In this document: piece by piece, positions 14,974-22,446 of the stretch | How positions within the stretch are numbered: position 1 is the stretch's first letter | Layout: each line of letters opens with the position of its first letter | The notes under the pieces: generated by a model | Told to the model about the DNA's origin: nothing | Seen by the model: the letters and a program-made list of their open reading frames with translations, nothing else | The model's database searches: none | Position numbers and translations under genes: made by a program | Assembly: GCA_964602475.1 (NCBI GenBank) | Contig: CAZRRN010000034.1 | Coordinates: 1 to 28,786, forward strand | Direction of reading: 5' to 3' | Source: SZUA-448 sp964602475 | GTDB taxonomy: Bacteria; Bacillota; Clostridia; Lachnospirales; Lachnospiraceae | Length of the DNA: 28,786 bases

Positions 14974-16584
14974 CTATCTTTCTGCCGACAGTACCTCTTC
15001 CATCGACATGATTCTGGTTCCATGAATCAGTGCTCCGCCTTCTGTTGCGTCAATAAATTCAGTTGCAGGGTTTTTACGTATCCGCTGTTCCAGCCAGTGT
15101 CGGTAAATATTCATATTATTTGCCGTTTTCACCAACGAGCCATCGATTGCGACTGTCTCAGGTAATTTGTCCATGTTGATTTGCTGCTTTCTTGGAGTCC
15201 CGCCGGCATGAGAAGTATTTCCTGTATAGGCCAGATCCAGCCCAAGAAATACAATTCTTCTACAGCTTGCAGAAATTCCAAGCTCAACAGCTGTAGTCGA
15301 GACCGAACCACCTGTCTCTATTATACAACTTCCTTTCTCCTGTGCATATTCTTCTGCTTTCCGATACCCCTTCTGCAGAATAATATAACGATTTCCTTGA
15401 TAGCTTTCAGCAATTTTATCATAAGTAGTGGATATATAAAGTAACGGCACGCCACAATTCTCAAGTTTCTCAGTCTGTCGTCTTACCGGTTCCTGCGGAT
15501 CAGTTATTATTACATAATCGGGACGTATTCCTGCTGACAGAAGCTTTCGTAAAACAGTTCCGGTGGCCAGAATAATTCCTTGGGAGACCTCTTTCAGTTT
15601 CAGAAAGTTTTGATCCAGCGACGGTCCGGCAGCAATAATATACAATGTTTTTCCGGTCCATGTCTTAAGTATCTCATCAACAGACGGATCATTCAACATT
15701 ATGTTTTTTCGAAAATTTCCTGCCATGATTCGTTTCTGGTTTACAACCGAGCTGTATCCGATAAACAGTTCCTCTAAACTGCTTTTAATGTTTCCCTCCG
15801 GAAGCACACTGATTGACGGATAATGGATTCGGTACTCCGTATATGGATTATCTGTGGAAAAACAGGATAAGAATTTCTGATATCCCTTATCAAGCTTAAT
15901 CACTAGCCGTCCTTCTTTGACCTTCTCTTCTATTCCATTCATTTTCAAAGCTGCCTGAATCAATCTCTCATCAGATTCATATACGATGATCTCTGCACAC
16001 TCATTTAGAGAAAATAATGCGCTGATGTGATAAGCAAGTCCAATTCCGCACACCGTGTAATGATCACAGTTTTCTTTCATCCATGATTCAGCAAGAACCA
16101 TTCCCTCAAGTAGCGGAAATTCGTTACTATGCAGATAAATCCCATTTTTCTGCGCAGTTAGTTCACCATCCGCTGCATACTCCAGATTCAATCCGGATAA
16201 GTCTTCTCCCTGCTGCTTTATCTGACATTCCATTCTTTGTTCAAGCAATTCCTGTAATAAAGGAAAAAGCCATGGGTAGAGCCTGAGTTCTAAATAATCT
16301 GCAGTCAAAACATAGTCCTTCTTCTGTTGAGCTTCCATGCATTCCTTTAATATTTCTAAAAGCACATTTACATCAAAGCAGTATTGTCCATGTGAAGATT
16401 GTCGTGCCGGTTTAGAAAGCATCACAAGCAAATCATTTACATAATCAAATACTTCTGTCATTTTCTTCAGTGCGCGAAAATAATTCTGTCTTCGAAACCA
16501 ATATACCGTTATCTTCAGATTAAGTATCGTATTCGAAAGCAGCCGTTCTTCCGGTTCTCTGTTCAGATAATCCTGCAATTCCAT
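14974..16584 (-). CDS. Maf-type flagellin nonulosonate glycosyltransferase (Maf1)
   Basis: 536 residues; the ATG at 16584 is preceded by GAGAGG. The DUF115/MptE-like catalytic region (about 290-520) carries YIIAAGPSLDQN, ILATGTVLRKLLSAG, RPDYVIITDPQ, GGSVSTTAVEL, LGLDLAYTGNTSHAGG and TEGGALIHG, shared with Maf2 but otherwise divergent. The N-terminal 110 residues form a separate helical region (LLEILKECMEAQQKKD at about 75-90) whose closest relative visible here is the 107-residue protein at 17843-18166. The C-terminal helical tail of Maf2 is absent, so the two enzymes may differ in acceptor choice. The gene is preceded by leader element B. Acceptor flagellin is the nearby fliC product by inference. 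Confidence 0.9.
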   Translation of the reverse strand: MELQDYLNREPEERLLSNTILNLKITVYWFRRQNYFRALKKMTEVFDYVNDLLVMLSKPARQSSHGQYCFDVNVLLEILKECMEAQQKKDYVLTADYLELRLYPWLFPLLQELLEQRMECQIKQQGEDLSGLNLEYAADGELTAQKNGIYLHSNEFPLLEGMVLAESWMKENCDHYTVCGIGLAYHISALFSLNECAEIIVYESDERLIQAALKMNGIEEKVKEGRLVIKLDKGYQKFLSCFSTDNPYTEYRIHYPSISVLPEGNIKSSLEELFIGYSSVVNQKRIMAGNFRKNIMLNDPSVDEILKTWTGKTLYIIAAGPSLDQNFLKLKEVSQGIILATGTVLRKLLSAGIRPDYVIITDPQEPVRRQTEKLENCGVPLLYISTTYDKIAESYQGNRYIILQKGYRKAEEYAQEKGSCIIETGGSVSTTAVELGISASCRRIVFLGLDLAYTGNTSHAGGTPRKQQINMDKLPETVAIDGSLVKTANNMNIYRHWLEQRIRKNPATEFIDATEGGALIHGTRIMSMEEVLSAER

Positions 16585-16687
16585 TATTACCTCTCATGCC
16601 GGAGCAATTTTACAGGCACACAGTCAGAATCTTTGATTCCATCTGCGATTATTCAAGTCTGGCTCCGTCACAAACTTGTCGAATGAA
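16585..16687 (-). promoter_or_regulatory. Leader RNA element, copy B (before maf1)
   Basis: On the minus strand the hairpin at 16678-16654 (CAAGTTTG/CAGACTTG, then a bulged U and a G-C pair) presents the hexaloop ACGGAG. The linker AATCGCAGA, a second stem GGAATC-AAA-GATTCT, and GCTCCGGCATGAGAGG (16605-16590) then lead into the maf1 start codon. CTC can pair with the GAG of the ribosome site, or GCTCCG with the loop CGGAGC. Compared with copy A, the first stem has changed in sequence but still pairs. No promoter is visible upstream. Confidence 0.6.
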
Positions 16688-16716
16688 AGCCTTTAATCAT
16701 CTACATCATCTTCATC

Positions 16717-17829
16717 CTATGCAATAATCTGACCAATCAGATTAATATGCTCCTGCATTCTGCAGTATGTTTCCTGCATTACTTCAAATGCTCTCTGATA
16801 GCAGGAAAAATCAGTATTCCAAAGATAATTCAGAAAATCATCCAGTTCTCTAGTTATTGTTCTATTAACCTTCTTTTTAAGACCGGTCTGTCCGTTCTCT
16901 CTCAGTGCTGCGGTATATGTATAAGCACGAATTGACTCTAGCCCCAATGCATGATTAACTCCTGCTCCACGTCCGTCCTCTTCAATCAGAACAGAAGCAT
17001 TTCTTCTGCTAAGATTATATAAATGAGCATGTACCCGGAAACCGATATGAAAATCACAATCATTATAAATCGAAAAACCAGTACTGTTTTTTGAAATGTC
17101 AAGTATTTGAATGCCATACATTTTCAGCGCATCCAGTAAAAGACGATAAAGCTCTATCTCCTCCGGCGCACCTTTTTCATCCGGAATTCCACGGTGAAAA
17201 ACAAAGCTGACCTCTGTCCCGGGAAATTGTCTCACAATGTGATCTACAACCTGCAGTGCTGCAGGCAGATCCCTCAAATTCGCAGGATCAGAAATACAGA
17301 TTTTATGAAGCGACCGAGTCGGATTTACCCGAAGTTCAGACCTATTAATATCCGGCAGACTGTACCATGCCGGACATCCGGTCATTACGCCGCTTTCTAT
17401 TCCGTTATTTCTAAGAGCATTAACTGAATACCAGTCACGGCAGCCTAAAAATCCGGAGTCGGTCTCAATTCTTCTCCATAGCTGTATGGTCTGCTCAGTG
17501 AATTTATAACTGTATAAGGTGTCTGCCTGATCATCCGCCCCGAACCACCCCATCCCAAGAGAAAAAAGCGGAATCTGTATCTCGTCAAGCTTTGTTGTCA
17601 ATGGCATATGGCTTGGCCAACAATCAGGAAGATACCCCGGACCTCCTGCGAAAATAAGAATATCATTTTGGTTTATTTCATTTAATGAAACAGACAGCGG
17701 AAGCAGCCTTGAATATTCTGTAATAACTGTATCCGGATATCTTTTCAGCAACAGAGCTTTACAACGTTCCACAATCAGGTAATCGCCAGCGTTTTTAATA
17801 GCTCCGCTCAGCAAAGCAAATCTATTCAT
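16717..17829 (-). CDS. Polysaccharide pyruvyl transferase-family protein
   Basis: 370 residues from the ATG at 17829 (MNRFALLSG), selected for GGGAGG seven bases upstream; an upstream in-frame ATG would overlap the preceding gene. The features of the PS_pyruv_trans family (CsaB/WcaK type, GT-B-like fold) are visible: an N-terminal NAGDYLIVE, DILIFAGGPGYLPD, FSLGMGWFG, GFLGCRDWYSVNALRNNG and VMTGCPAWYSLPD. A C-terminal region has DCDFHIGFRVHAHLYNLSR, corresponding to the conserved GxRxHA motif. Such enzymes add a pyruvyl ketal to sugars or act as related transferases. Its place between the small helical protein and the maf genes suggests it modifies the flagellin glycan or its donor; this is inference. 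Confidence 0.82.
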   Translation of the reverse strand: MNRFALLSGAIKNAGDYLIVERCKALLLKRYPDTVITEYSRLLPLSVSLNEINQNDILIFAGGPGYLPDCWPSHMPLTTKLDEIQIPLFSLGMGWFGADDQADTLYSYKFTEQTIQLWRRIETDSGFLGCRDWYSVNALRNNGIESGVMTGCPAWYSLPDINRSELRVNPTRSLHKICISDPANLRDLPAALQVVDHIVRQFPGTEVSFVFHRGIPDEKGAPEEIELYRLLLDALKMYGIQILDISKNSTGFSIYNDCDFHIGFRVHAHLYNLSRRNASVLIEEDGRGAGVNHALGLESIRAYTYTAALRENGQTGLKKKVNRTITRELDDFLNYLWNTDFSCYQRAFEVMQETYCRMQEHINLIGQIIA

Positions 17830-17842
17830 GCTGTTCCTCCCG

Positions 17843-18166
17843 TTAAACTTCATCATATAGCCGGATGGCATCCAGCTGCTCAGTTAAGTCATACTGCAGA
17901 ATATCCGCGAGGAGCACCGAATCCTTTTTATTCATTGCCTGCATCGCTTCTCCGAGAATTTGCAATAATTTTCCCGGATCTGCATTGTCCGCTTTCTTTG
18001 TCTGTATGGCAATGACCAGATGATTCATCATCAAATCCATCTGATCCAGTAACTTCGTCATTGCTTCATAGCCGTCTTTTTCATTCTGTCGGTAAAATAG
18101 TTCTGCAGTCTGTTTTATCATATCCTGTACTATATTGATTTCCTGTTTCAGTGTCTGCATCGGCAT
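17843..18166 (-). CDS. Small helical protein related to the Maf1 N-terminal region
   Basis: 107 residues; the ATG at 18166 follows GGAG five bases upstream. It is all-helical with no signal or membrane segment. Residues 67-91 (LLQILGEAMQAMNKKDSVLLADILQ) match Maf1 residues 75-99 at LL.IL.E.M.A..KKD.VL.AD.L, and the preceding segment 33-52 aligns with Maf1 38-57. It thus looks like a stand-alone copy of the Maf1 N-terminal domain. It is first in the glycosylation operon, directly after fliC and 13 bases before the next gene. I do not know a named family for it. It could be a partner or targeting subunit for the glycosyltransferases, or a flagellin-binding chaperone; neither is shown. Confidence 0.78.
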   Translation of the reverse strand: MPMQTLKQEINIVQDMIKQTAELFYRQNEKDGYEAMTKLLDQMDLMMNHLVIAIQTKKADNADPGKLLQILGEAMQAMNKKDSVLLADILQYDLTEQLDAIRLYDEV

Positions 18167-18203
18167 TTTGTCTCCATTCTGTTATATCTCAGCCTTTTTA
18201 ATC

Positions 18204-18232
18204 ATTATATCGAACCGTCTGTAAAGATTCAA
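18204..18232 (-). promoter_or_regulatory. Sigma-A-type promoter of the flagellin-glycosylation operon
   Basis: TTGAAT (18232-18227), a 17-base spacer and TATAAT (18209-18204) lie about 38 bases before the start codon of the 107-residue protein. The -10 is perfect and the -35 matches in four of six positions. TCGATAT within it partly resembles a sigma-28 -10, but no TAAA sits at the needed spacing. Confidence 0.7.
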
Positions 18233-18324
18233 TCTATGTTTTTAATTTATCGAAACAATCAGTGCGTTATGCACTTTTTGCAAAGCGTTATTATCCTGCA
18301 GATCTGCTTTCCTCTAAAGATAAA

Positions 18325-18353
18325 ACAAGAGCCGGTCAGTGACCGGCTCTTGT
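18325..18353 (-). terminator. Rho-independent terminator of fliC
   Basis: The arms ACAAGAGCCGGTCA (18325-18338) and its complement (18340-18353) form a long GC-rich stem. On the minus strand it is followed by TTTTATC. It lies 54 bases past the fliC stop and before the next operon's promoter. Confidence 0.93.
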
Positions 18354-18406
18354 AAATCATTTGTTGAAAGGTTCTGCCAAGCACAGCCAGCAGAAAATCA
18401 TATACA

Positions 18407-19291
18407 TTACTGTAATAAGGACAATACACCCTGAGTTGACTGGTTTGCCTGAGCGAGCATGGACTGTGCAGCCTGTTGCAGGATTGAATCCTTGCTGTAC
18501 TTAACCATCTCTTCAGCCATATCAACATCGCGGATACGGGATTCAGCGGACTGCAGGTTTTCTGAAGTATTGTCTGCATTTGCGATCGTGTGCTCTAATC
18601 GGTTCTGGGTAGCACCAAGTTCTGAACGAGCCTTAGATACATAAGACAATGCGGAATCCATGGTTTTAATCAAATCGGTAGCAGCTTCATATGTTGCAAC
18701 TGCTGCTGTAGCACCATTACTTGCAGAAGTTAATTCTCCAAATTCAACTGTTCCGGCTGTAACTGCTGCATCAACAAGCTGAGCTGCATGCATATCGTAT
18801 ACATTAAAGCTGATGTTCTGCTCACTGTTTGCACCAACCTGAAGGTTCAATACTGCACCCTCATCCGGATCAAATGCGCCACCGGTCAGTTTCATGGTGT
18901 TGAACTCAGTCGTTGTGGAAATACGATCGATTTCATCTGCGAGCTGTTCGATTTCTGATGCAATTGCTTCACGGTCTGCGGTAACGTTGGTATCATTTGC
19001 TGCCTGTACGGTCAGCTCTCTCATACGCTGTACGATGGAATGAATTTCGTTCATTGCACCTTCTGCTGTCTGGATTAACGAAATACCATCCTGAGCATTG
19101 GTAGAAGCCTGCTCCAAACCACGAATCTGTCCACGCATTTTTTCGGAAATCGAAAGACCTGCTGCATCATCGCCTGCGCGATTGACTCTGTAACCACTGG
19201 ATAACTTCTCAGATGATTTTGCAAGATTGCTGTTCGTAATACCTAACTGTCTGTTGGTATTCGCTGCTGTCATATTGTGTTGAATAATCAT
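18407..19291 (-). CDS. fliC: Flagellin
   Basis: A 294-residue filament subunit. The N-terminal D0/D1 block opens MIIQHNMTAANTNRQLGI and continues SSEKLSSGYRVNRAGDDAAGL; QRMRELTVQAAN at 88-99 matches the stretch recognised by the host receptor TLR5. The C-terminal D1/D0 ends SRIRDVDMAEEMVKYSK and ILQQAAQSMLAQANQ, then VLSLLQ. Only about 80 residues separate the two halves, so there is almost no surface D2/D3 domain; glycans may be the main surface feature. AAGGAGG lies before the ATG. It has its own sigma-28 promoter, a structured leader with CsrA-type sites and a terminator. Gene order puts it between its assembly factors and the maf glycosylation operon, making it the probable acceptor. Confidence 0.97.
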   Translation of the reverse strand: MIIQHNMTAANTNRQLGITNSNLAKSSEKLSSGYRVNRAGDDAAGLSISEKMRGQIRGLEQASTNAQDGISLIQTAEGAMNEIHSIVQRMRELTVQAANDTNVTADREAIASEIEQLADEIDRISTTTEFNTMKLTGGAFDPDEGAVLNLQVGANSEQNISFNVYDMHAAQLVDAAVTAGTVEFGELTSASNGATAAVATYEAATDLIKTMDSALSYVSKARSELGATQNRLEHTIANADNTSENLQSAESRIRDVDMAEEMVKYSKDSILQQAAQSMLAQANQSTQGVLSLLQ

Positions 19292-19298
19292 AAAGTTT

Positions 19299-19333
19299 CC
19301 TCCTTGAATTGTACAGTGGCATCCTTTGCCACC
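19299..19333 (-). promoter_or_regulatory. Putative CsrA binding sites in the fliC leader
   Basis: On the minus strand a 7-bp hairpin (19333-19327 with 19321-19315, GGTGGCA/TGCCACT) displays the loop AAGGA. The ribosome site AAGGAGG (19305-19299) contains a second A-N-GGA motif 16 bases further on. CsrA is known to bind ANGGA in hairpin loops and to bridge to a second site over the Shine-Dalgarno sequence, and the Bacillus hag leader uses just this pair. csrA and fliW are in the same window. Confidence 0.75.
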
Positions 19334-19459
19334 GGTTCTTTTTTGTCAAAGCGGTTTGCGCTTTGGGGTTATAATTCTTTGTTACTTTTGTAACTGAATT
19401 TTTGGTATGGTAGGTGTTGGTATTGTTTTACGTGAAAGTTTGGTTTGCTTTCATAACAT

Positions 19460-19486
19460 ATATCGGATGCCGCGGTAAAAACTTTA
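19460..19486 (-). promoter_or_regulatory. Sigma-28 (FliA/SigD) promoter of fliC
   Basis: TAAA (19486-19483), a 15-base spacer and TCCGATAT (19467-19460) match the flagellar sigma consensus TAAA-N15-GCCGATAT in all but one base. The transcript would carry a leader of about 160 bases with several hairpins (arms GTTAC/GTAAC and CAAAGCG/CGCTTTG among them). Confidence 0.92.
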
Positions 19487-19510
19487 GCTAAAAAAATAAA
19501 AATTTTTTAT

Positions 19511-19996
19511 TTATTTTCTTTTATCCATAAAGTAAGATTCGCCCTGCGGACGTCCGGTCATGTTTTTATAATAGTTGCTGGCTGTTCTGCTGCTGATTTT
19601 AAAATCCTTTACTTGCCTTCGTTTTTCCGCAAACACAATCTGCATCCGGTCTTTATTCTTCTGCTCTTCTGCCTGCAGTATTACACTTTGCTCCGTAAGA
19701 ATACGAATCAGTTCCTGAAGTTCAAGGATTTCCTTCTTATACATTTGCTTATTGACATTCAGCTCCGCCTGTACCTTGCGGTATGTATCGTCGAAACCGC
19801 GGTCTAAGCGTTCTAGCTGCCGAATCAGCTTCTCTTTTTTCGGTAATATTTCTTCAAAAGCATCCAGATCAGCATTCTCCTTACATAGAAGCACTGTTTG
19901 TTGTCCGGTTAATGTCTGAATGGCACAAAGGATATCCTTTTTTTTCAAAAGGATATCCTTCATCATCATAATATACGTTGTCTTTGTTTCGTCCAT
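19511..19996 (-). CDS. FlgN/FliT-like flagellar export chaperone
   Basis: 161 residues from the ATG at 19996 (MDETKTTY); starting at 20056 would overlap fliS by 43 bases. The ribosome site is weak (AGAGA), fitting coupling to fliS 17 bases upstream. The protein is almost wholly helical and coiled-coil-like, with a K/E-rich pattern: LLKKKDILCAIQTLTGQQTVLL, DLDAFEEILPKKEKLIRQLERLDRGFDDTY, then a long helix and a flexible tail ending ESYFMDKRK. That is the typical layout of clostridial FlgN-family proteins, which hold hook-filament junction or cap proteins for export. It follows fliD and fliS directly, so FliT-like service to FliD is an alternative. Confidence 0.75.
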   Translation of the reverse strand: MDETKTTYIMMMKDILLKKKDILCAIQTLTGQQTVLLCKENADLDAFEEILPKKEKLIRQLERLDRGFDDTYRKVQAELNVNKQMYKKEILELQELIRILTEQSVILQAEEQKNKDRMQIVFAEKRRQVKDFKISSRTASNYYKNMTGRPQGESYFMDKRK

Positions 19997-20013
19997 CGCG
20001 GTAGGTCTCTTTT

Positions 20014-20394
20014 CTAATTTACATAGATATGATTCATCCGCATAACTTCCTTCCATGTGTCTCTCATGGTGCGGATATGTCCAAGGGCTTCTTCTATTAT
20101 ATCTTTATCTTTTTTTATATTGGCTTCCACCAGTCTTCGGTAGATATAATCATACACGATATCAAACTGCTGTGCAACCGGATATTTAAAATCAAGTGTC
20201 ATCCGGAATTCCACAATAATTTTCTGCGCCTTGATAAGATTTTTATTAGCCTTTTCCTGATCCTGCTTCTCAATGGCCGCAATCGCAATATTACAGAATT
20301 TAATTGCACCCTCGTAAAGCATCAGCGTCAGTTCTGCCGGGCTGGCTGTATTGACCTTATTCCCTTGATAAATCTGTGCGGCATTTGATGTCAT
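20014..20394 (-). CDS. fliS: Flagellin export chaperone FliS
   Basis: 126 residues, the usual FliS length. It starts with a clear family opening: AAQIYQGNKVNTASPAELTLMLYEGAIKFCNIA, followed by NLIKAQKIIVEFRMTLD and the C-terminal helix YRRLVEANIKKD with RDTWKEVM near the end. FliS binds the disordered C-terminus of newly made flagellin in the cytoplasm and keeps it from polymerising before export. In Bacillus it also takes part in the FliW-CsrA partner-switch circuit through flagellin. It is 24 bases behind fliD and 17 before the FlgN-like gene, within one operon. Confidence 0.97.
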   Translation of the reverse strand: MTSNAAQIYQGNKVNTASPAELTLMLYEGAIKFCNIAIAAIEKQDQEKANKNLIKAQKIIVEFRMTLDFKYPVAQQFDIVYDYIYRRLVEANIKKDKDIIEEALGHIRTMRDTWKEVMRMNHIYVN

Positions 20395-20418
20395 GATTGT
20401 CCTCCATCTTACTGTTCT

Positions 20419-22374
20419 TTATTGCGATGTTGATGTCCCAAGCAGAGATGACAATGAATTCTGCTGTGACGTCAGCTTTGACATGGCGGTTTCCATTGCC
20501 GTAAACTGATCGTAATACCGGTCTTCAATTTCCTGCAGCCGGTCTTCCAGTGTACTAAGGTCGCTCTTATAGCCTGTCATAGTCTTGTCAAGCTGCTTAT
20601 CATTATAAAAGGTCAGCGCACTGCTGAGTGATGACGACTTCATTTTACTCGTCATATCATCATACAGATTCTTTGTTACGGTTGTCAGTACTTCCATGAC
20701 CGTCTCGCTGTCCGATGATAATGCAGCCTTCAGCTTATCGCTGTAATCAGCTCCGTAGGAATCCTCACTGTCTCCGAGAAGATGAAGCTTGCCTTCCTCC
20801 GTGTAAGTACTTGTTACAATTCCATACGATGACAGCGCATAGCTCTTGCCATTTACGGTTACGCCACTAGACAGTGTTGTCTTCATAGAAGAAAGTAGCG
20901 ATCCCAGGGAGGAGTCTCTTCTAAGAAGAGAATCCTTTATCTTGGTTTCCCATTTTTCAATCTGTTCATCCGTCATGGCATCCCGTTCCTCGTCTGTCAG
21001 GACATCATAGCCGGTTGCTGCGTCCGCACCATACAGATCGTTCATTTCTTTAAGAAGCTCATTATACTGGGTAATAAAGCTTTTTACAGTTGTATAAACG
21101 GTATCGACATCCTTTGACACATTGACCGTGACTGAATCACCTTCTGTCAGACCATTCATCGTCATTGTGAGTCCATTTATGGTAAATGAATTAGAAGAAC
21201 CGGTGAAGCTTGCTCCATTATAAGTAATCTCGCTGTCTGCCGCTGCAATCATGCTCGCACCGCTCGTACCTGCACTAAATGTATCATAGACAAGTTCTCC
21301 GCCGTCCGAAACCGAATACGAAATATCCGCAAGCCCAAGGTTTTCCAGACCGCCATCGGTTGATGCACTGAAGGTTTCGTCCTCAACAGCAGTCGTAAAT
21401 GCCCCGAGTGCGGTTCCAAGTGCTTCTGCTTTATCGGCTATCGTTCCTTCTGCATCACTTAAGGCAGTTTCAATCAGTCCGTCCAGCGTACTCTGGTCAA
21501 AATCAGAGGGGCTTGCAAGTCCCGCACGATAAGCAGTTTCTGTATCGTTCTTAATCTTGTCGGTTACTGTATCATACAGGAAATCTGCCAGAGCTTCTTC
21601 CGCATCCGAAATAGCTTCTGCATCCGATTCTAAAGCTGCAGCCTTATAATCATCTATCAGCTGATCTGCCTTCAACCGATTCGTCGCGGAAAGATTATCA
21701 TAACCGAGTGCAGCTTTGACATCTTCTCTTTGTTCCGATGCCGAACTGATTCCGGTCGTAATACTGAAAGCACCTTCCACACCGCTGGTTCCGGAGCTTA
21801 AGAATATTCTCTTATATGTTGTGTCAAAGCTTGCGTTTAATCCTGCATCCTTACAGGTAGATATAAAATCAGCAACCGTAGTATACTTGTCAACGGAAAG
21901 CTCCGTCGTCTGATCTGCTCCATTCATCTTAATTCTGATTACAGAGGAACCATCCGTTGAAAATCCAAGGTCTGAAAGCTTTGTTGTTCTTGTTATCTCG
22001 GTCAGTTCACCTTCGGAATTCTCATAGTCCGGAAGTACCCCTCCGGTCAGATACTGAGAGCTCGCAAGCTTTTCTACGGTAACCTTGTGCGTTCCCTCCG
22101 CAGCATCCTTACCCGCCGTCACAGTCAGTTTACTCTCATTGGAACTGGTCGCTTTCTTTGCAAGATAGGTACCTTCTGTTTTCATTTTCGAAAGTGTATC
22201 CGTGTAAAGTGCATAGATCTTGGTATTTAATTCCTTCCACTTTTCCTGCTTCCACTCAAGCTTGGTAATCTTATTCTCAACCTTTGTTTTTTTGATGCTC
22301 TGTGCATCCATAAGGTCTTTTATTATACTCTCGGTATCCAGATTGGATACAAGTCCGGTCGTTCGTATGCCCAT
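20419..22374 (-). CDS. fliD: Flagellar filament cap protein FliD
   Basis: A 651-residue cap (HAP2) protein that sits at the filament tip and helps flagellin fold into place. It starts MGIRTTGLVSNLDTESIIKDLMDAQSIKKTKVENKI, with the N-terminal coiled-coil segment WKQEKWKELNTKI. The core has FSITTG and FTINGLTMTMNGLTEGDSVTVNVSKDVDTVYTTVKSFITQYNELLKEMNDLY, the FliD_C entry. The C-terminus is a coiled coil (LEDRLQEIEDRYYDQFTAMETAMSKLTSQQNSLSSLL), the standard FliD end. It is longer than the Bacillus protein, mostly through an Ala/Asp/Glu-rich insert at about 225-330 (DAEAISDAEEALADFL). The ribosome site GCAGGT is modest. Confidence 0.96.
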   Translation of the reverse strand: MGIRTTGLVSNLDTESIIKDLMDAQSIKKTKVENKITKLEWKQEKWKELNTKIYALYTDTLSKMKTEGTYLAKKATSSNESKLTVTAGKDAAEGTHKVTVEKLASSQYLTGGVLPDYENSEGELTEITRTTKLSDLGFSTDGSSVIRIKMNGADQTTELSVDKYTTVADFISTCKDAGLNASFDTTYKRIFLSSGTSGVEGAFSITTGISSASEQREDVKAALGYDNLSATNRLKADQLIDDYKAAALESDAEAISDAEEALADFLYDTVTDKIKNDTETAYRAGLASPSDFDQSTLDGLIETALSDAEGTIADKAEALGTALGAFTTAVEDETFSASTDGGLENLGLADISYSVSDGGELVYDTFSAGTSGASMIAAADSEITYNGASFTGSSNSFTINGLTMTMNGLTEGDSVTVNVSKDVDTVYTTVKSFITQYNELLKEMNDLYGADAATGYDVLTDEERDAMTDEQIEKWETKIKDSLLRRDSSLGSLLSSMKTTLSSGVTVNGKSYALSSYGIVTSTYTEEGKLHLLGDSEDSYGADYSDKLKAALSSDSETVMEVLTTVTKNLYDDMTSKMKSSSLSSALTFYNDKQLDKTMTGYKSDLSTLEDRLQEIEDRYYDQFTAMETAMSKLTSQQNSLSSLLGTSTSQ

Positions 22375-22446
22375 ATTGTGTACCTGCTTTCCTTCTGTGG
22401 CGTGCCGGTTTTATTTTTTCGACACCAGTGTTGTCTCCTGCCGGTT

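Noticed and set aside
18259..18579. Minus-strand 106-codon frame overlapping the 3' end of fliC
   Set aside because: It overlaps fliC and its terminator in another frame, with composition unlike a protein gene and no ribosome site.
19487..19510. AT-only inverted repeat (AATAAAAA/TTTTTATT) after the FlgN-like gene as a terminator
   Set aside because: The stem has no GC pairs and is adjacent to the fliC -35; likely just an AT-rich promoter upstream region.
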